Part shown: positions 55,111 to 64,000 of the stretch, piece after piece
How the letters are laid out: each line of letters starts with the position of its first letter
How positions within the stretch are numbered: the stretch's first letter is position 1
NCBI RefSeq assembly: GCF_900182665.1
Contig: NZ_FXTL01000001.1
Coordinates: forward strand, 1-64,000
Direction of reading: 5' to 3'
Length of the DNA: 64,000 nucleotides
Source: Propioniciclava tarda
GTDB taxonomy: Bacteria > Actinomycetota > Actinomycetes > Propionibacteriales > Propionibacteriaceae
Made by a program: the position numbers and the translations under genes
The notes under the pieces: generated by a model
Databases searched by the model: none
What the model was told of the DNA's origin: nothing
Seen by the model: the letters and a program-made list of their open reading frames with translations, nothing else

Positions 55111-55212
55111 GTCCTCATTCTCTCCCCGCGACGCTTGGCCTGCTGGCGATTCGGAAGACTCAGCGGACGCCCCTGCCGGGCGCCTATGAGCGTGGCGGCT
55201 AGCATGGGCGCC

Positions 55213-55830
55213 GTGACTCCAGCGATGACGACGAGCCCTGCGGCGGCCTCCGAGACCGCGCCCGAGGGGCGTCCGCGCTCGGCCGGAAAGGCGCTCGACT
55301 GGCTGCTGGCGGCTCTCGCGAACGTCCTGGTGGTGGCGGCCTGGGGGATCACGGCGGCGTCCATCATGGGGTCGCTCGCGATCCCGCGCCGGATGCTGAT
55401 GAACAGCGAATGGGCCCTCGACTTCGGACGCCTCCCGCAGCCCTGGATGATCGCCGTCGGGGTCGTCGCGATCGTTGTCGCGCACCGGTTCTTCGCCCTT
55501 GCGATGCGTCGCTACACCCGTGGCGCCCCGGCGTACGGCGCCTCGGTGCTGGCCTGGTGCGGGCTGGCGCTCGGCGTCGCCTACGGCGCCTACTACTGGG
55601 CGCCGCCGGTCGTGGTGGGCAAGCAAGTGGGTCCGGCCGCCGGGCAGTCGACCCGCTGGGGCATCCCGGCCTACGTCGCGTACTACGCGCGGCTCGGGCT
55701 GCCGGCCGTCTTCGCCCTGGTCGCGGGGCTGTTGGTGTTGTTCGGCAAGCAGTCTCCGTGGCGGGCGTTCCTTCGTGGACGCCGTCGCGCCCGGATCGCC
55801 GCGCTGCGGCGCCGCGCGGCCGGGAGCTGA
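55213..55830 (+). CDS. Four-helix membrane protein of unknown function
   Basis: The ~205-residue product has a Thr/Ala-rich N-terminus and four hydrophobic segments (LLAALANVLVVAAWGITAA; MIAVGVVAIVVAHRFFALA; LAWCGLALGVAYGAYYWA; LGLPAVFALVAGLLVLFG) and ends in a highly basic tail. GTG 55213 is proposed because TAGCAT lies 9-14 nt upstream, consistent with a leaderless transcript; ATG 55204 and ATG 55186 are alternatives. Family not recognised. Confidence 0.6.
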   Translation: MTPAMTTSPAAASETAPEGRPRSAGKALDWLLAALANVLVVAAWGITAASIMGSLAIPRRMLMNSEWALDFGRLPQPWMIAVGVVAIVVAHRFFALAMRRYTRGAPAYGASVLAWCGLALGVAYGAYYWAPPVVVGKQVGPAAGQSTRWGIPAYVAYYARLGLPAVFALVAGLLVLFGKQSPWRAFLRGRRRARIAALRRRAAGS

Positions 55831-55941
55831 TGAGGCGTACGCCCAGTCGGTGTGACGGTGACGTCGCCGGACCTGTCCTCGTCTGGCGTCTTAGGGCCGA
55901 TAACGGCGTGGTCGGGGGACGCCGCCGTCGTCACCTGCGGG

Positions 55942-57363
55942 TCAGCGCACCGTCAGGTCCGGACGCCCCCGCTTGATGTACTGCCCCGGGGCCAACTCGG
56001 CGAGCGGCTCCCCGTCGACCACGACCTGACGCCCGCGCAGGAACACGTCGCGCACCTTGCCGGTCAGCTCGCGTCCCTCGTACTGGCTGTAGTCGCCGGC
56101 GTCGTGCAAGTCGTCGTGCCGGACGGTCCAGACGCGCGCCGGATCGAAAAGCACCAGGTCGGCGTCCGAGCCGGCGGCGATGACGCCCTTACGCGGGAAC
56201 ATCCCGAAGTAGCGGGCCGCGTTCTCGCTGGTCACGGCGACGAAGCGCTCGGGCGTGAGCCTGCCCGGGACGACCCCGTACGACCACAGCAGCGGCAGCC
56301 GCAGCTCGATGCCCGGTGCGCCGTTGGCCACCTGGTTGAACGCAGTCGCCCGCGCCTTCTGGTCGTCCAGGGTGAACGAGCAGTGGTCGGTGCCGACGAA
56401 GTTCAGCGTGCCGTCGGCCAGCAGCCTGAAGAGCCGGTCGTTGTTGGACGCCTCCCGCAGCGGCGGGCTCATCATGAACTGGCGCGCGTGCCGCTCGGAC
56501 GCCGCGTCCGCCACCCCACCGGCTGGCTCGGGGCCGTACTCGGAGGCGTCCGCCACGAGGTACTGCGGGCAGGTTTCCGCCCCGTACCGGACGCCGCGCG
56601 CCCGGAACTGCTCGACGACATCCAGCGTCCCCGCGGACGAGACGTGGACGACGTACACACCGGCGTCCGCGGTCTCGGCGAGGAAGCCGAGCCGGTTCGC
56701 GGCTTCCCACTCGGACGCCTCCGGGCGCGTGTGCTGGTGGTAGTAGGACGCCGTGTGCCCCTTGGCGAGCTCCTCGCCGACCCGCGCGGCGATGATGCGT
56801 CCGTTCTCGCAGTGGAAGCCGACCACGATGCCGGCCTCGCGGGCCGCGCGCAGCGCCGCCAAGATCTGGTCGTCCTCGACCATCATCGACCCGAAGTAGC
56901 CCATGTACATCTTGGCGCTGGTCACCCCGGCCTCGACCAGGGCCCCGAACTGGTCGGCGAACTCGGGCTTCCACTCGGTGAAGGCGAGGTGGAAGGCGTA
57001 GTCGGAGACCGCGTGGCCGTCGGCCATGGCGTGCCAGGCGGCCAGCCCTTCCAGCGGCGTCTGCCCGTGGAACTGGGTGGCGAAGTCGATCATCATCGTG
57101 GTGCCGCCGGCCAGCGCCGCCCGCGACCCGGACGCCCAGTCGTCGATCGTCCGCAGCCCCGGACCACAGTCCAGCTCCAGGTGCGTATGGGTGTCGATGC
57201 CGCCCGGTAGGACGAGCAAGCCGGAGGCGTCCACGACCTTCTCGCCCGGACGCGGCGCCAGCTCGCCGACCTCATCGATGACCTCGCCCGAGATCCGCAC
57301 GTCGGCGCGCGCCGAGCCGTCCGGGGTGACGACGGTTCCGCCGATGATGAGGGTCGTTGTCAT
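55942..57363 (-). CDS. hyuA: Dihydropyrimidinase/hydantoinase-family amidohydrolase
   Basis: The 473-residue cyclic amidase has the metal-binding GGIDTHTHLELDCGP, the lysine that is carboxylated in this family (SAKMYMGYFGS), VHVSS and the CxxTDHC-like NFVGTDHCSFTLDDQKA. It hydrolyses cyclic diamides such as dihydropyrimidines or hydantoins. In E. coli hyuA sits with ygfK and ssnA in a purine-related cluster, and here it is upstream-adjacent to the same two genes' 3' end, all on the minus strand. ATG 57363 is preceded by a CTCC-complement (GGAGG) site. A 12-bp inverted repeat lies 45-113 bp upstream. Confidence 0.88.
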   Translation of the reverse strand: MTTTLIIGGTVVTPDGSARADVRISGEVIDEVGELAPRPGEKVVDASGLLVLPGGIDTHTHLELDCGPGLRTIDDWASGSRAALAGGTTMMIDFATQFHGQTPLEGLAAWHAMADGHAVSDYAFHLAFTEWKPEFADQFGALVEAGVTSAKMYMGYFGSMMVEDDQILAALRAAREAGIVVGFHCENGRIIAARVGEELAKGHTASYYHQHTRPEASEWEAANRLGFLAETADAGVYVVHVSSAGTLDVVEQFRARGVRYGAETCPQYLVADASEYGPEPAGGVADAASERHARQFMMSPPLREASNNDRLFRLLADGTLNFVGTDHCSFTLDDQKARATAFNQVANGAPGIELRLPLLWSYGVVPGRLTPERFVAVTSENAARYFGMFPRKGVIAAGSDADLVLFDPARVWTVRHDDLHDAGDYSQYEGRELTGKVRDVFLRGRQVVVDGEPLAELAPGQYIKRGRPDLTVR

Positions 57364-57407
57364 CCAAGGTCCTCCTTCGGACGCCGCACGCGGGCGCGTC
57401 CACGTCG

Positions 57408-57476
57408 TTCGCCCTACAGGTCGCGCGAGATTCTGGCTCAGCCGTTGTAGGGAGATGGGCCTAACTGTAGGGCGAA
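57408..57476. promoter_or_regulatory. TTCGCCCTACAG...CTGTAGGGCGAA inverted repeat upstream of hyuA
   Basis: Perfect 12-bp arms at 57408-57419 and 57465-57476 are separated by 45 bp. A third half-site TGTAGGG occurs at 57446-57452. Three half-sites in the hyuA promoter region suggest an operator for an unidentified regulator. The rest of 57477-57599 shows nothing recognisable. Confidence 0.6.
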
Positions 57477-57599
57477 GCTGGCGGGGTGTTCCGTCGCGGT
57501 TCGACGACTCCGGGCCACCGGGCCGTCGCTTCCGACCCCAGTTCGGTGCCAGGGACGCCGGACTGGGCGCCGGCAGCCCGACGCCCAATCCGGCGCGAC

Positions 57600-58922
57600 C
57601 TACATGTGCTTCCAGATCTCCACCGCACGCTCGGCGGACCGGGCGTCCGACCGAGCCTCGTCCAGGGTCAGCAGCTCGCGGTCGCGCATCAGCCACGTGC
57701 CGCCGCACATGGTGTCGTTGACGAGGGAGCCATTGAGGCCGAAGATGACGTGGCCCCACATCGAGTTCGCGTTGAACGGCGTGTGCGGGTGGTAGTCGAG
57801 CGTGATCACATCGGCGAAGTTGCCGGCCTTGAGGCGTCCGAGGCCACCGCCGAAGAAGTGGGACGCGAGGTCCGGGTTCGTGCCGAACAGCAGCTTGACC
57901 GACTCCATGAAGCCGACCGTCGGATCCTCCAGCGACGACGACATGAGCACCTTCGCCAGCCCCAGCGAGGCCAGCATGTCGGAGGTGTAGGCGTCCGTGC
58001 CGAGGCCCATCTTGACCCCGCGCTTCAGCAACTCGGCGACGCGCGCCGTGCCGACCGCGTTGCCCATGTTGCTGTACGGGTTGTGGACGGCCCACGAGCC
58101 GGACGTCTGCAGCAGCTCCATCTCGCGGTTGTTGACGTGGACCAGGTGGATGAACAGCGAGTCGTCGCCGAGCATGCCCAGCTCCTCGAAGCGCTGCACG
58201 ATCGGACGCCCGTACTTGCGGTACGAGTCGACCTCGTCGCCGGGGCCTTCAGCGGTGTGGACGTGCCATCCACCCGGCACCGAGCCCTTGGCCTCGATGC
58301 ACTTCTCGAGCGACGCTTGCGACAGGGTGAACGCCGCGTGCAGGCCGAACATGCCGCGCAGATAGGCGTCCGGATCGGTGTTGACCGACTTCATGAAGTC
58401 GACGTTCTCGGCGACCTGCTCGGCAAAGATCTCGGTGCCGTCCCGGTCGGACGTCTCGAAGCACAGCGACGCCCGCACGCCCATGTCGCGGACGACCTTG
58501 GCCTCCGCCTCGAGCGAGCCGGTCACCGCGTTCGGCGACGAATGGTGATCGAAGAACGTCGTCACGCCGTTGCGGATGCCCTCCTTGAAGGTGAACTCCG
58601 CGTTCAGCTTGACGTCCTCGAGCGTCAGCAGCCGATCGAGCCGCCACCACAGGTTCTCCAGGGTCTCTTGGAAGTTCCGCGTCGGCAGCGAGACGGGGCC
58701 ACCACGCGCATACGCCGAGTAGGCGTGCGTGTGGGCGTTGATCAGGCCGGGCATGATCAACTTGCCCTCGACGTCGTGCACCTCGGACGCCTGCGGCTTG
58801 AGTTCCGCCGTGGGCCCGACCGCGACGATCACGTCGTCGTCGATCAGGACGCCGCCGTCACCGACGATGAACGGGTTGTCGGGGTCGTTGGTCAGGACGG
58901 GTCCGCCAGCGATCAGCAGCAT
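57600..58922 (-). CDS. ssnA: SsnA-type putative aminohydrolase
   Basis: The 440-residue amidohydrolase carries GLINAHTHAYSAYARGG (metal HxH), FDHHSSPNAV, WHVHTAEGPGDEVDSYRKYG (His), HLVHVNN and GLGTDAYTSDMLASL (catalytic Asp). This matches SsnA, a guanine-deaminase/chlorohydrolase-like member of the conserved ygfK-ssnA-hyuA cluster. A purine-deaminase-like role is inferred. ATG 58922 is 7 nt after the ygfK stop, so both are co-transcribed. Confidence 0.88.
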   Translation of the reverse strand: MLLIAGGPVLTNDPDNPFIVGDGGVLIDDDVIVAVGPTAELKPQASEVHDVEGKLIMPGLINAHTHAYSAYARGGPVSLPTRNFQETLENLWWRLDRLLTLEDVKLNAEFTFKEGIRNGVTTFFDHHSSPNAVTGSLEAEAKVVRDMGVRASLCFETSDRDGTEIFAEQVAENVDFMKSVNTDPDAYLRGMFGLHAAFTLSQASLEKCIEAKGSVPGGWHVHTAEGPGDEVDSYRKYGRPIVQRFEELGMLGDDSLFIHLVHVNNREMELLQTSGSWAVHNPYSNMGNAVGTARVAELLKRGVKMGLGTDAYTSDMLASLGLAKVLMSSSLEDPTVGFMESVKLLFGTNPDLASHFFGGGLGRLKAGNFADVITLDYHPHTPFNANSMWGHVIFGLNGSLVNDTMCGGTWLMRDRELLTLDEARSDARSAERAVEIWKHM

Positions 58923-58929
58923 CTCAGAC

Positions 58930-61900
58930 TCACTTTCCGGCCGGGGCGGCCAGCAGGTAGGCGTAGTTGGCTTCGAGCGCGGTCAGCACCGCGGCCATCT
59001 CGGCCGGGAGCTTCGGGTCGGACGCCCCCGAGATCGTCGTCTCCTCGCCGCCGGGCAGGCGGACCAGGTAGCCGCCGTCGTGGTTCGGCAAGAAGCCGAC
59101 GTTCGTGGACTCCTCGAAGTCCTCGTGCGTCCAGAAGGTCGTGATCTTGTCCTTGTAGGGCAGGCCGGCGTGCGGGCAGAACGTGCCGCAGTTGCCGCAC
59201 TCGTTGCACAGCCCGTCGATGTGGACGATCTGGAAGGGATCGCTGCCGAAGCCGGGCACCTTGACCGAGATGTTCGCCCGGTTGGGGCAGACCTCGGTGC
59301 AGATCTCGCAGATGTCCTGGCAGGTGAGGCAGCGGCCGCCCTCGTCCTTGCCGTGCAGCGGGTTGATGATCAGCGCACGGTTCGCGCGGATCGGCGCCAC
59401 CGGCTGGTGCACGGTCGGGTGCGGACGGTCGTAGTCGGCCTTGACCCCGACCTCGCGCATGATCGCGCGGGCCGCGACCTTGGCGTCCGCCACGGCCTGG
59501 ACGATCGTGGACGGGCCCTTGCGGCCGTCGCCGATGACGAAGACGCCCGGACGCGACGACTGGAAGTCGGCGTCCAACACGATGCGTCCGCGGTCGTCGA
59601 GGGCGATGCCGTTGCGCTCGTAGGGCTCGCGGATCACCGTGGCGCCGGTGGCGGCCACGACGGTCTCGGCCTCGAAGTCGACGAACTCGCCGGTGCCGAC
59701 CATGGCGCGGCGGCCGGAGGCGTCCCGACCCTCGAGGCGCATGACCTCGCAGTGCAGCACCTTGCCGTCGTAGGTGAGCGGCGCGACGAGCTGGATCATC
59801 TCCAGGCCCTCCTCGCGGACCGTGTTCACCTCTTCCTGCAGCGCCGGCATGTTGGCCTCGTTGCGGCGGTAGACGATGAAGGCCCGCTCGACGCCCGGGG
59901 TACGAGCGGCCGTCCGGACGCAGTCCATCGCGACGTCGCCGGCGCCGATGACGGCGACGGTCTTGCCGCACGGGAAGCCGCCCTCGTTGATCGACTGCCA
60001 GAGGAAGTCGAAGGCGTCCACCAGCAGTTCGCCGCCCTCGCGAACTGGCGTCGGGCACTTGCCCCAAGCGCCGGTCGCGACGATCACGTGCGAGTAAGTC
60101 TTCTGCAGTTCAGCAACGTCGAAGTTCGGATCGCAGTTGAAGTGGAACGTGATGCCCAGGTCCTCGGCGAGGCGGAAGTCGCGCATGATCTGCTCGGTCG
60201 AGATGCGGAACTTCGGGATGATGTAGTTGACGACGCCGTAGGGGCCGTCCAGCTTCTCGAAGACCTCGACGTCGACGCCGTTGCGGCGCAGGAAGATCGC
60301 CGCGCCGATGCCGGCCGGGCCGGCGCCGATGATCGCGACCTTCTTGTCGGTCACCAGGGCCGGGGCCACCTGAGCCTGGCTGAACTCGTCCTGGGCGTGA
60401 TCGGACGCCACCAGCTTCACCGACCGGATGTGGATCGACTGGTCGTAGTCGAGGCGCGTGCACTTCGGACGGCAGTCCTGGGCGCACAGCACCCCGTTGA
60501 TCGTTGGCGCCGTGTTGTCGAGCGCGATGACGTTGAACGCCTCGGCGTAGCGGCCCTGCGCGGTCAGCGTCAGGTACTCGGGGATCTGCTGCTCGATCGG
60601 GCAGCCGCCATGCTCACAGGGCGCCTTGAAGCAGTCGGTCAGCGGCAGGGCCGACGTGGTCTTCCGGCTCGGGAACTTCTCGCGGTAGCGCTTGTGGAAG
60701 ATCGGGTCGGCCATGAACCGGCCCACGAGCTCGCGCAAGGCGGCGAGGTCGATGGGGCCGGCGTCCGACATGACCTTGACGGCCTCGTCGGCGAGCTGCT
60801 GGAACCGCTGCGGTCCGCCCGGCTTGAGAACGGTCGTCGCCACCGTGATCGGCTGGATGCCCGTCTTGAGGATGTCGGCCACGGTCAGCGCGTCCACGCC
60901 GCCCGAGAACGAGATGGCCAGGTCGCCGTCGAAGGCGTCCGCGAGCTTGAGTGCCAGCGAGATCGTCAGCGGGAGCAGGGAGCGTCCGGACATGTACATC
61001 TCTTCGGACGGCAGTTCGCCGGCGGCCACCTTGATCGGGAAGGTGTTGGTCAGCTTGACGCCGAAGCGCAGGCCCTTCGCGGCGGCCTCGGCCTTGAGGC
61101 GCTTGAACATCGGGACGGCGTCCGCGAACTGCAGGTCGGCCTTGAAGTGGTGGTCGTCGAAGACCATGTAGTCGTAGCCGAGGGCGTCCAGGGTGCCGCG
61201 GGCGAACTCGTAGCCGAGCAGCGTCGGGTTGCACTTCACGAAGGTGTTAACGCCCTTGTTGTTGATCAGGTGCGAGGCGATCGACTCGATTTCGCCAGCG
61301 GGGCAGCCGTGCAGGGTCGACAGGGTGATCGAGTTGGAGATCTGCGTCGGGATCGCGGCCAGGTGCTCGGCGGTGAAGTGCTCGAACTCGCCCAGGTGCG
61401 CCTCGAGCCAGCCGTAGCACTCGGCCCACACGGGGGTCTGGGAGGCGTCCTTCAGGCCCTCGATGTAGTTGTCGATCTTCGGCAGCTTGATGCCCTCGAG
61501 GTCGTAGCCGACGCTCATGTTGAAGGCGACGTCGCCGACCTGGCCCAGGCCCAGCTCGACACCGAAGAACGCGCAGGCGAACCAGGCGCGGACGTACTCG
61601 TCGAAGGCCTGCTGAACCGTCAGCTCGGTGGACCACTCGCAGTTGTAGCCCTCGTCCTCCATCTGGATGCAGGGCTTGGGCACGCACGCCATCAGCTCGG
61701 CGCCGTCCATCTTCTGAACGGTCTTGAGCTCCATGAAGCGGGCGCCGGAGAGGTAGCAGACAAGGATGTTGTTCGACAGCTGCGTCGAGGGCCCAGCGGC
61801 GGGGCCGACCGGGTTGGCGACGGAGTCTCCGAAGCTGTCCTTGATCATCACGTCCGACGTGGGACGCCACATCTTCTCGACGTGGACGCCGAAGATCGCA

Positions 61901-61974
61901 TGATCGTGAGCGAGCTCGGTGCGCGCCCAGGACATGAGGTGATCGAAAGACAGGGGACGCATGATGTCGCTCAT
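58930..61974 (-). CDS. ygfK: YgfK: putative selenate reductase subunit, FAD/Fe-S oxidoreductase
   Basis: The 1014-residue protein has a DHOD/TIM-barrel-like N-terminal part (GGVDALTVADILKTGIQPIT). A cysteine-rich linker (CEHGGCPIEQQIP; CAQDCRPKCTRLDYDQSIH) and a GltD-like FAD/NAD(P) region with two Rossmann motifs (IIGAGPAGIGAAIFLRRNG; VAVIGAGDVAMDCVRTA) follow. It ends with 4Fe-4S motifs (CLTCQDICEICTEVCPN; CNECGNCGTFCPHAG). The layout resembles dihydropyrimidine dehydrogenase. In E. coli ygfK belongs to a cluster now linked to anaerobic purine/urate breakdown. It is the first gene of ygfK-ssnA and probably hyuA; ATG 61974. Confidence 0.9.
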   Translation of the reverse strand: MSDIMRPLSFDHLMSWARTELAHDHAIFGVHVEKMWRPTSDVMIKDSFGDSVANPVGPAAGPSTQLSNNILVCYLSGARFMELKTVQKMDGAELMACVPKPCIQMEDEGYNCEWSTELTVQQAFDEYVRAWFACAFFGVELGLGQVGDVAFNMSVGYDLEGIKLPKIDNYIEGLKDASQTPVWAECYGWLEAHLGEFEHFTAEHLAAIPTQISNSITLSTLHGCPAGEIESIASHLINNKGVNTFVKCNPTLLGYEFARGTLDALGYDYMVFDDHHFKADLQFADAVPMFKRLKAEAAAKGLRFGVKLTNTFPIKVAAGELPSEEMYMSGRSLLPLTISLALKLADAFDGDLAISFSGGVDALTVADILKTGIQPITVATTVLKPGGPQRFQQLADEAVKVMSDAGPIDLAALRELVGRFMADPIFHKRYREKFPSRKTTSALPLTDCFKAPCEHGGCPIEQQIPEYLTLTAQGRYAEAFNVIALDNTAPTINGVLCAQDCRPKCTRLDYDQSIHIRSVKLVASDHAQDEFSQAQVAPALVTDKKVAIIGAGPAGIGAAIFLRRNGVDVEVFEKLDGPYGVVNYIIPKFRISTEQIMRDFRLAEDLGITFHFNCDPNFDVAELQKTYSHVIVATGAWGKCPTPVREGGELLVDAFDFLWQSINEGGFPCGKTVAVIGAGDVAMDCVRTAARTPGVERAFIVYRRNEANMPALQEEVNTVREEGLEMIQLVAPLTYDGKVLHCEVMRLEGRDASGRRAMVGTGEFVDFEAETVVAATGATVIREPYERNGIALDDRGRIVLDADFQSSRPGVFVIGDGRKGPSTIVQAVADAKVAARAIMREVGVKADYDRPHPTVHQPVAPIRANRALIINPLHGKDEGGRCLTCQDICEICTEVCPNRANISVKVPGFGSDPFQIVHIDGLCNECGNCGTFCPHAGLPYKDKITTFWTHEDFEESTNVGFLPNHDGGYLVRLPGGEETTISGASDPKLPAEMAAVLTALEANYAYLLAAPAGK

Positions 61975-62392
61975 TGAGAACCTCTTCCGTGCCAGTTTCT
62001 AAGGTCATGGGACGGACGCTCGGCGACCGTGAAGGTCGGCCTCGCCAGTGGCAAGAACCGGTCGACTCGGTGGTGCTCCGCTCCGTCGCGGGACGCCTTC
62101 GACTGTAGTTCGCACTTCAGCCTAGGGATTGAGATCACTGTAGAACGATGGACGCCTCCGCGGGCTACTTCGGCCAAAGTCTTGGCTCCCTCGGTGGAAA
62201 TCGGGCAACTTTCGCCTCTTCTCTCAAAAGCGTCTACCGACCGCCGGATGAGGAATACGATGAAGATCCACTCAGGGACGCGCGCGTCGATGCGCGGTGT
62301 GTCCTGCGGCCGTGCGGCCGACCACAGTGCTGGCGCGAGGCCCGGACAGACCCCGTGCGACGGGTGCAGCAGCTAGCCAGGAGGGCATTTAT
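61975..62392. other. Divergent intergenic region between ygfK and nifJ
   Basis: These 418 bp separate two divergent redox genes. No convincing gene, dyad operator or riboswitch was recognised. The sequence holds several GGACGC hexamers and a GGAGGG ribosome site just before nifJ. It presumably carries two promoters. Confidence 0.6.
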
Positions 62393-64000
62393 ATGCAGGC
62401 CGATCAGAACTGGTCGACGATGGACGGGAACGAGGCCGCGGCTCGCGTGGCCCACGCGCTGAGCGAAGTCGTCGCCATCTACCCCATCACCCCGAGCTCG
62501 CCGATGGCCGAGTACTGCGACGCCTGGAGCGCCGCGGGGCGCACCAACATCTGGGGAGGCATCCCCGACGTCGTGGAAATGCAGTCCGAGGGTGGCGCTG
62601 CCGGAACGCTCCACGGAGCGGTGACGAAGGGCGTCCTCGGAACGACGTTCACGGCGTCCCAGGGCCTGCTACTGATGGTCCCGAACATGTTCAAGATCGC
62701 CGGCGAGCTGACCCCGGCCGTCATCCACGTCGCCGCCCGCGCCATCGCGACCCACGCGCTGAGCATCTTCGGTGACCACTCCGACGTGATGCTGTGCCGC
62801 GGCACCGGCTGGGCGATCCTCGGCGCGACCAGCGTCCAGGAGGCGCACGACTGCGCCCTGATCTCGCACGCCGCCACGCTGCGCGCGCGCATCCCCTTCC
62901 TGCACTACTTCGACGGCTTCCGCACGAGCCACGAAGAGAACAAGATCGCGCTGCTGACGAACGACGACCTGCGCGCCCTCGTGCGCGAGGACGACGTGAT
63001 CGCCCACCGCCTGCGCGGCCTCTCGCCCGACCGTCCGACGCTGCGCGGCACCGCGCAGAACCCGGACGCGTTCTTCCAGGGCCGCGAGGCGTCCAACCTC
63101 TTCTATGACGCTGTCCCGGGCATTGTCTCCGAGGTCATGGACGAGTTCTACGAGCGCACCGGACGCCGCTACGACCTCGTCGAGTACTACGGCGCCGACG
63201 ACGCCGAGCGCGTCATCGTGATCATGGGCTCCGGCTGGGGCACGACGAAGGAAGCCATCGACGAGCTGAACGCCCGTGGCGAGAAGGTCGGCGCGCTGCA
63301 CGTCCGCCTGTACCGGCCGTTCCCGTCGGACGCCTTCCTGGCCGCCCTGCCGGCGTCCGTGAAGTCGATCGCCGTCCTCGACCGCGTGAAGGAGCCGGGC
63401 TCGGCGCAGCCGCTGCACGAGGACGTCGTCCTGTCGCTCTTCGAGCGCGGCGGCTCGATGCCCCGCGTCATCGCCGGCATCTACGGCCTCGGCTCGAAGG
63501 ACTACACCCCGGCCATGGCCGCGGCCGTCTACACCGAGCTCGCCAAGGACGCCCCCAAGAAGCGCTTCACCGTCGGCATCAACGACGACGTCACGCACCT
63601 GTCGCTGCCGTGGGATCCCAACTTCAAGCCCGATCTCGGCGTCGTCACCGCGGTGCTCTACGGCCTCGGCTCGGACGGCACCGTCGGCTCGTCCAAGAAC
63701 ACGGTCAAGATCATCGGCTCCGACCCCGGACGCTACGCACAGGGCTACTTCGTCTACGACTCCCGCAAGTCGGGCTCGTCGACCGTGTCGCACCTGCGCT
63801 TCGGCGATAAGCCGATCAACTCGGCCTACCTGATCGACGAGGCCGACTTCGTGGCCGTCCATCAGTTCGGCCTGCTGGCCCAGATGCAGACCCTCGACAT
63901 CGCCAAGAAGGGCGCGAAGGTCCTGATCAACTCGCCGTTCCCGGCGGACGAGACCTGGGCGCAGCTTCCCGTCGAGGTGCAGCAGATCATCATTGACAAG
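62393..64000 (+). CDS. nifJ: Pyruvate:ferredoxin (flavodoxin) oxidoreductase, N-terminal part, cut by window end
   Basis: ATG 62393, with GGAGGG 9 nt upstream, opens a frame that runs to the last base (536 codons). It shows MDGNEAAARVAHALSEVVAI, IYPITPSSPMAEYCDAW (substrate and thiamine-interacting domain I), GAVTKGVLGTTFTASQGLLL, FGDHSDVMLCRGTGWAILGA, a domain III region (LVEYYGADDAERVIVIMGSG) and the start of the gamma-like domain. Full single-chain enzymes have about 1170-1200 residues with two 4Fe-4S ferredoxin motifs, which would lie downstream. The enzyme makes acetyl-CoA and reduced ferredoxin, an anaerobic trait. It is divergent from ygfK. Confidence 0.93.
   Translation, partial: MQADQNWSTMDGNEAAARVAHALSEVVAIYPITPSSPMAEYCDAWSAAGRTNIWGGIPDVVEMQSEGGAAGTLHGAVTKGVLGTTFTASQGLLLMVPNMFKIAGELTPAVIHVAARAIATHALSIFGDHSDVMLCRGTGWAILGATSVQEAHDCALISHAATLRARIPFLHYFDGFRTSHEENKIALLTNDDLRALVREDDVIAHRLRGLSPDRPTLRGTAQNPDAFFQGREASNLFYDAVPGIVSEVMDEFYERTGRRYDLVEYYGADDAERVIVIMGSGWGTTKEAIDELNARGEKVGALHVRLYRPFPSDAFLAALPASVKSIAVLDRVKEPGSAQPLHEDVVLSLFERGGSMPRVIAGIYGLGSKDYTPAMAAAVYTELAKDAPKKRFTVGINDDVTHLSLPWDPNFKPDLGVVTAVLYGLGSDGTVGSSKNTVKIIGSDPGRYAQGYFVYDSRKSGSSTVSHLRFGDKPINSAYLIDEADFVAVHQFGLLAQMQTLDIAKKGAKVLINSPFPADETWAQLPVEVQQIIIDK

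Noticed and set aside
55942-58095. 717-residue extended version of the hydantoinase
   Set aside because: The first ~245 residues are antisense or out-of-frame sequence over the gap and ssnA; ATG 57363 with a GGAGG site begins the family sequence.
58729-61977. 1082-codon plus-strand frame opposite ygfK and ssnA
   Set aside because: Antisense shadow; both minus-strand proteins have many intact catalytic and Fe-S motifs.

Overview
The window is high-GC DNA (roughly 70% G+C by eye) with actinobacterial gene content: many GTG starts, 4-nt ATGA/GTGA start-stop overlaps, a PASTA-domain Ser/Thr kinase, an MMPL transporter, an actinobacterial-type Tad pilus locus with a LysM/BTAD protein, and a Sec-secreted subtilisin. 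Class I Fe-S fumarase, YgfK/SsnA/HyuA and pyruvate:ferredoxin oxidoreductase beside a truncated haemoglobin point to a facultative or anaerobic lifestyle, for example a Propionibacteriaceae-like organism. The family assignment is inference only. No rRNA, tRNA or CRISPR array was recognised.

Layout. 1-6 kb: a transposase tail, a LuxR/MalT-type ATP-binding regulator and a translationally coupled three-gene membrane operon with an acyltransferase. 6.3-10.3 kb: a gene graveyard in which larC, gnd, a lacI-type regulator, uxaC and uxuB are all truncated by deletions; only the kdgK-like kinase is intact, so hexuronate catabolism looks broken. 10.4-14.9 kb: lipoprotein, NUDIX-like protein, a broken DsbA-like gene and an MMPL transporter. 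14.9-20.5 kb: a compact cluster of HPr-kinase-like protein, nucleotidyltransferase, two-domain glycosyltransferase and a divergent PqqD-Tat-Thr/Pro-rich protein ending in two cysteines. The glycosyltransferase gene is split by a 1772-bp AT-richer foreign insert (16848-18619); removing it restores one 524-codon frame. 20.6-31.8 kb: fumarase, a repeat-bearing gap, then a nine-gene Tad pilus operon. 32-46 kb: PLP enzyme, S9 peptidase, DUF2252, a tandem-repeat array, pdxH, an IS110 remnant, PASTA kinase, amino acid permease, pyrB, hairpin repeats, AEC transporter. 46-55.9 kb: HAD hydrolase, ilvD, frameshifted sortase, subtilisin, aldo/keto reductase, small genes, globin. 55.9-64 kb: hyuA-ssnA-ygfK and divergent nifJ (cut by the window end).

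The most unusual properties are: (1) the hexamer GGACGC/GCGTCC is scattered at very high density in both orientations and appears to override synonymous codon choice; (2) the PqqD-Tat/glycosyltransferase/nucleotidyltransferase/HprK-like cluster, a candidate modification and export system; (3) the precise foreign insertion inside it, which lacks the hexamer; (4) many gene remnants, several with breakpoints at or next to the hexamer; (5) at least four families of intergenic palindromic repeats. Frameshifts in the DsbA-like, sortase and insert genes all lie in short homopolymers, so sequencing error must be excluded before any of those is called real decay.
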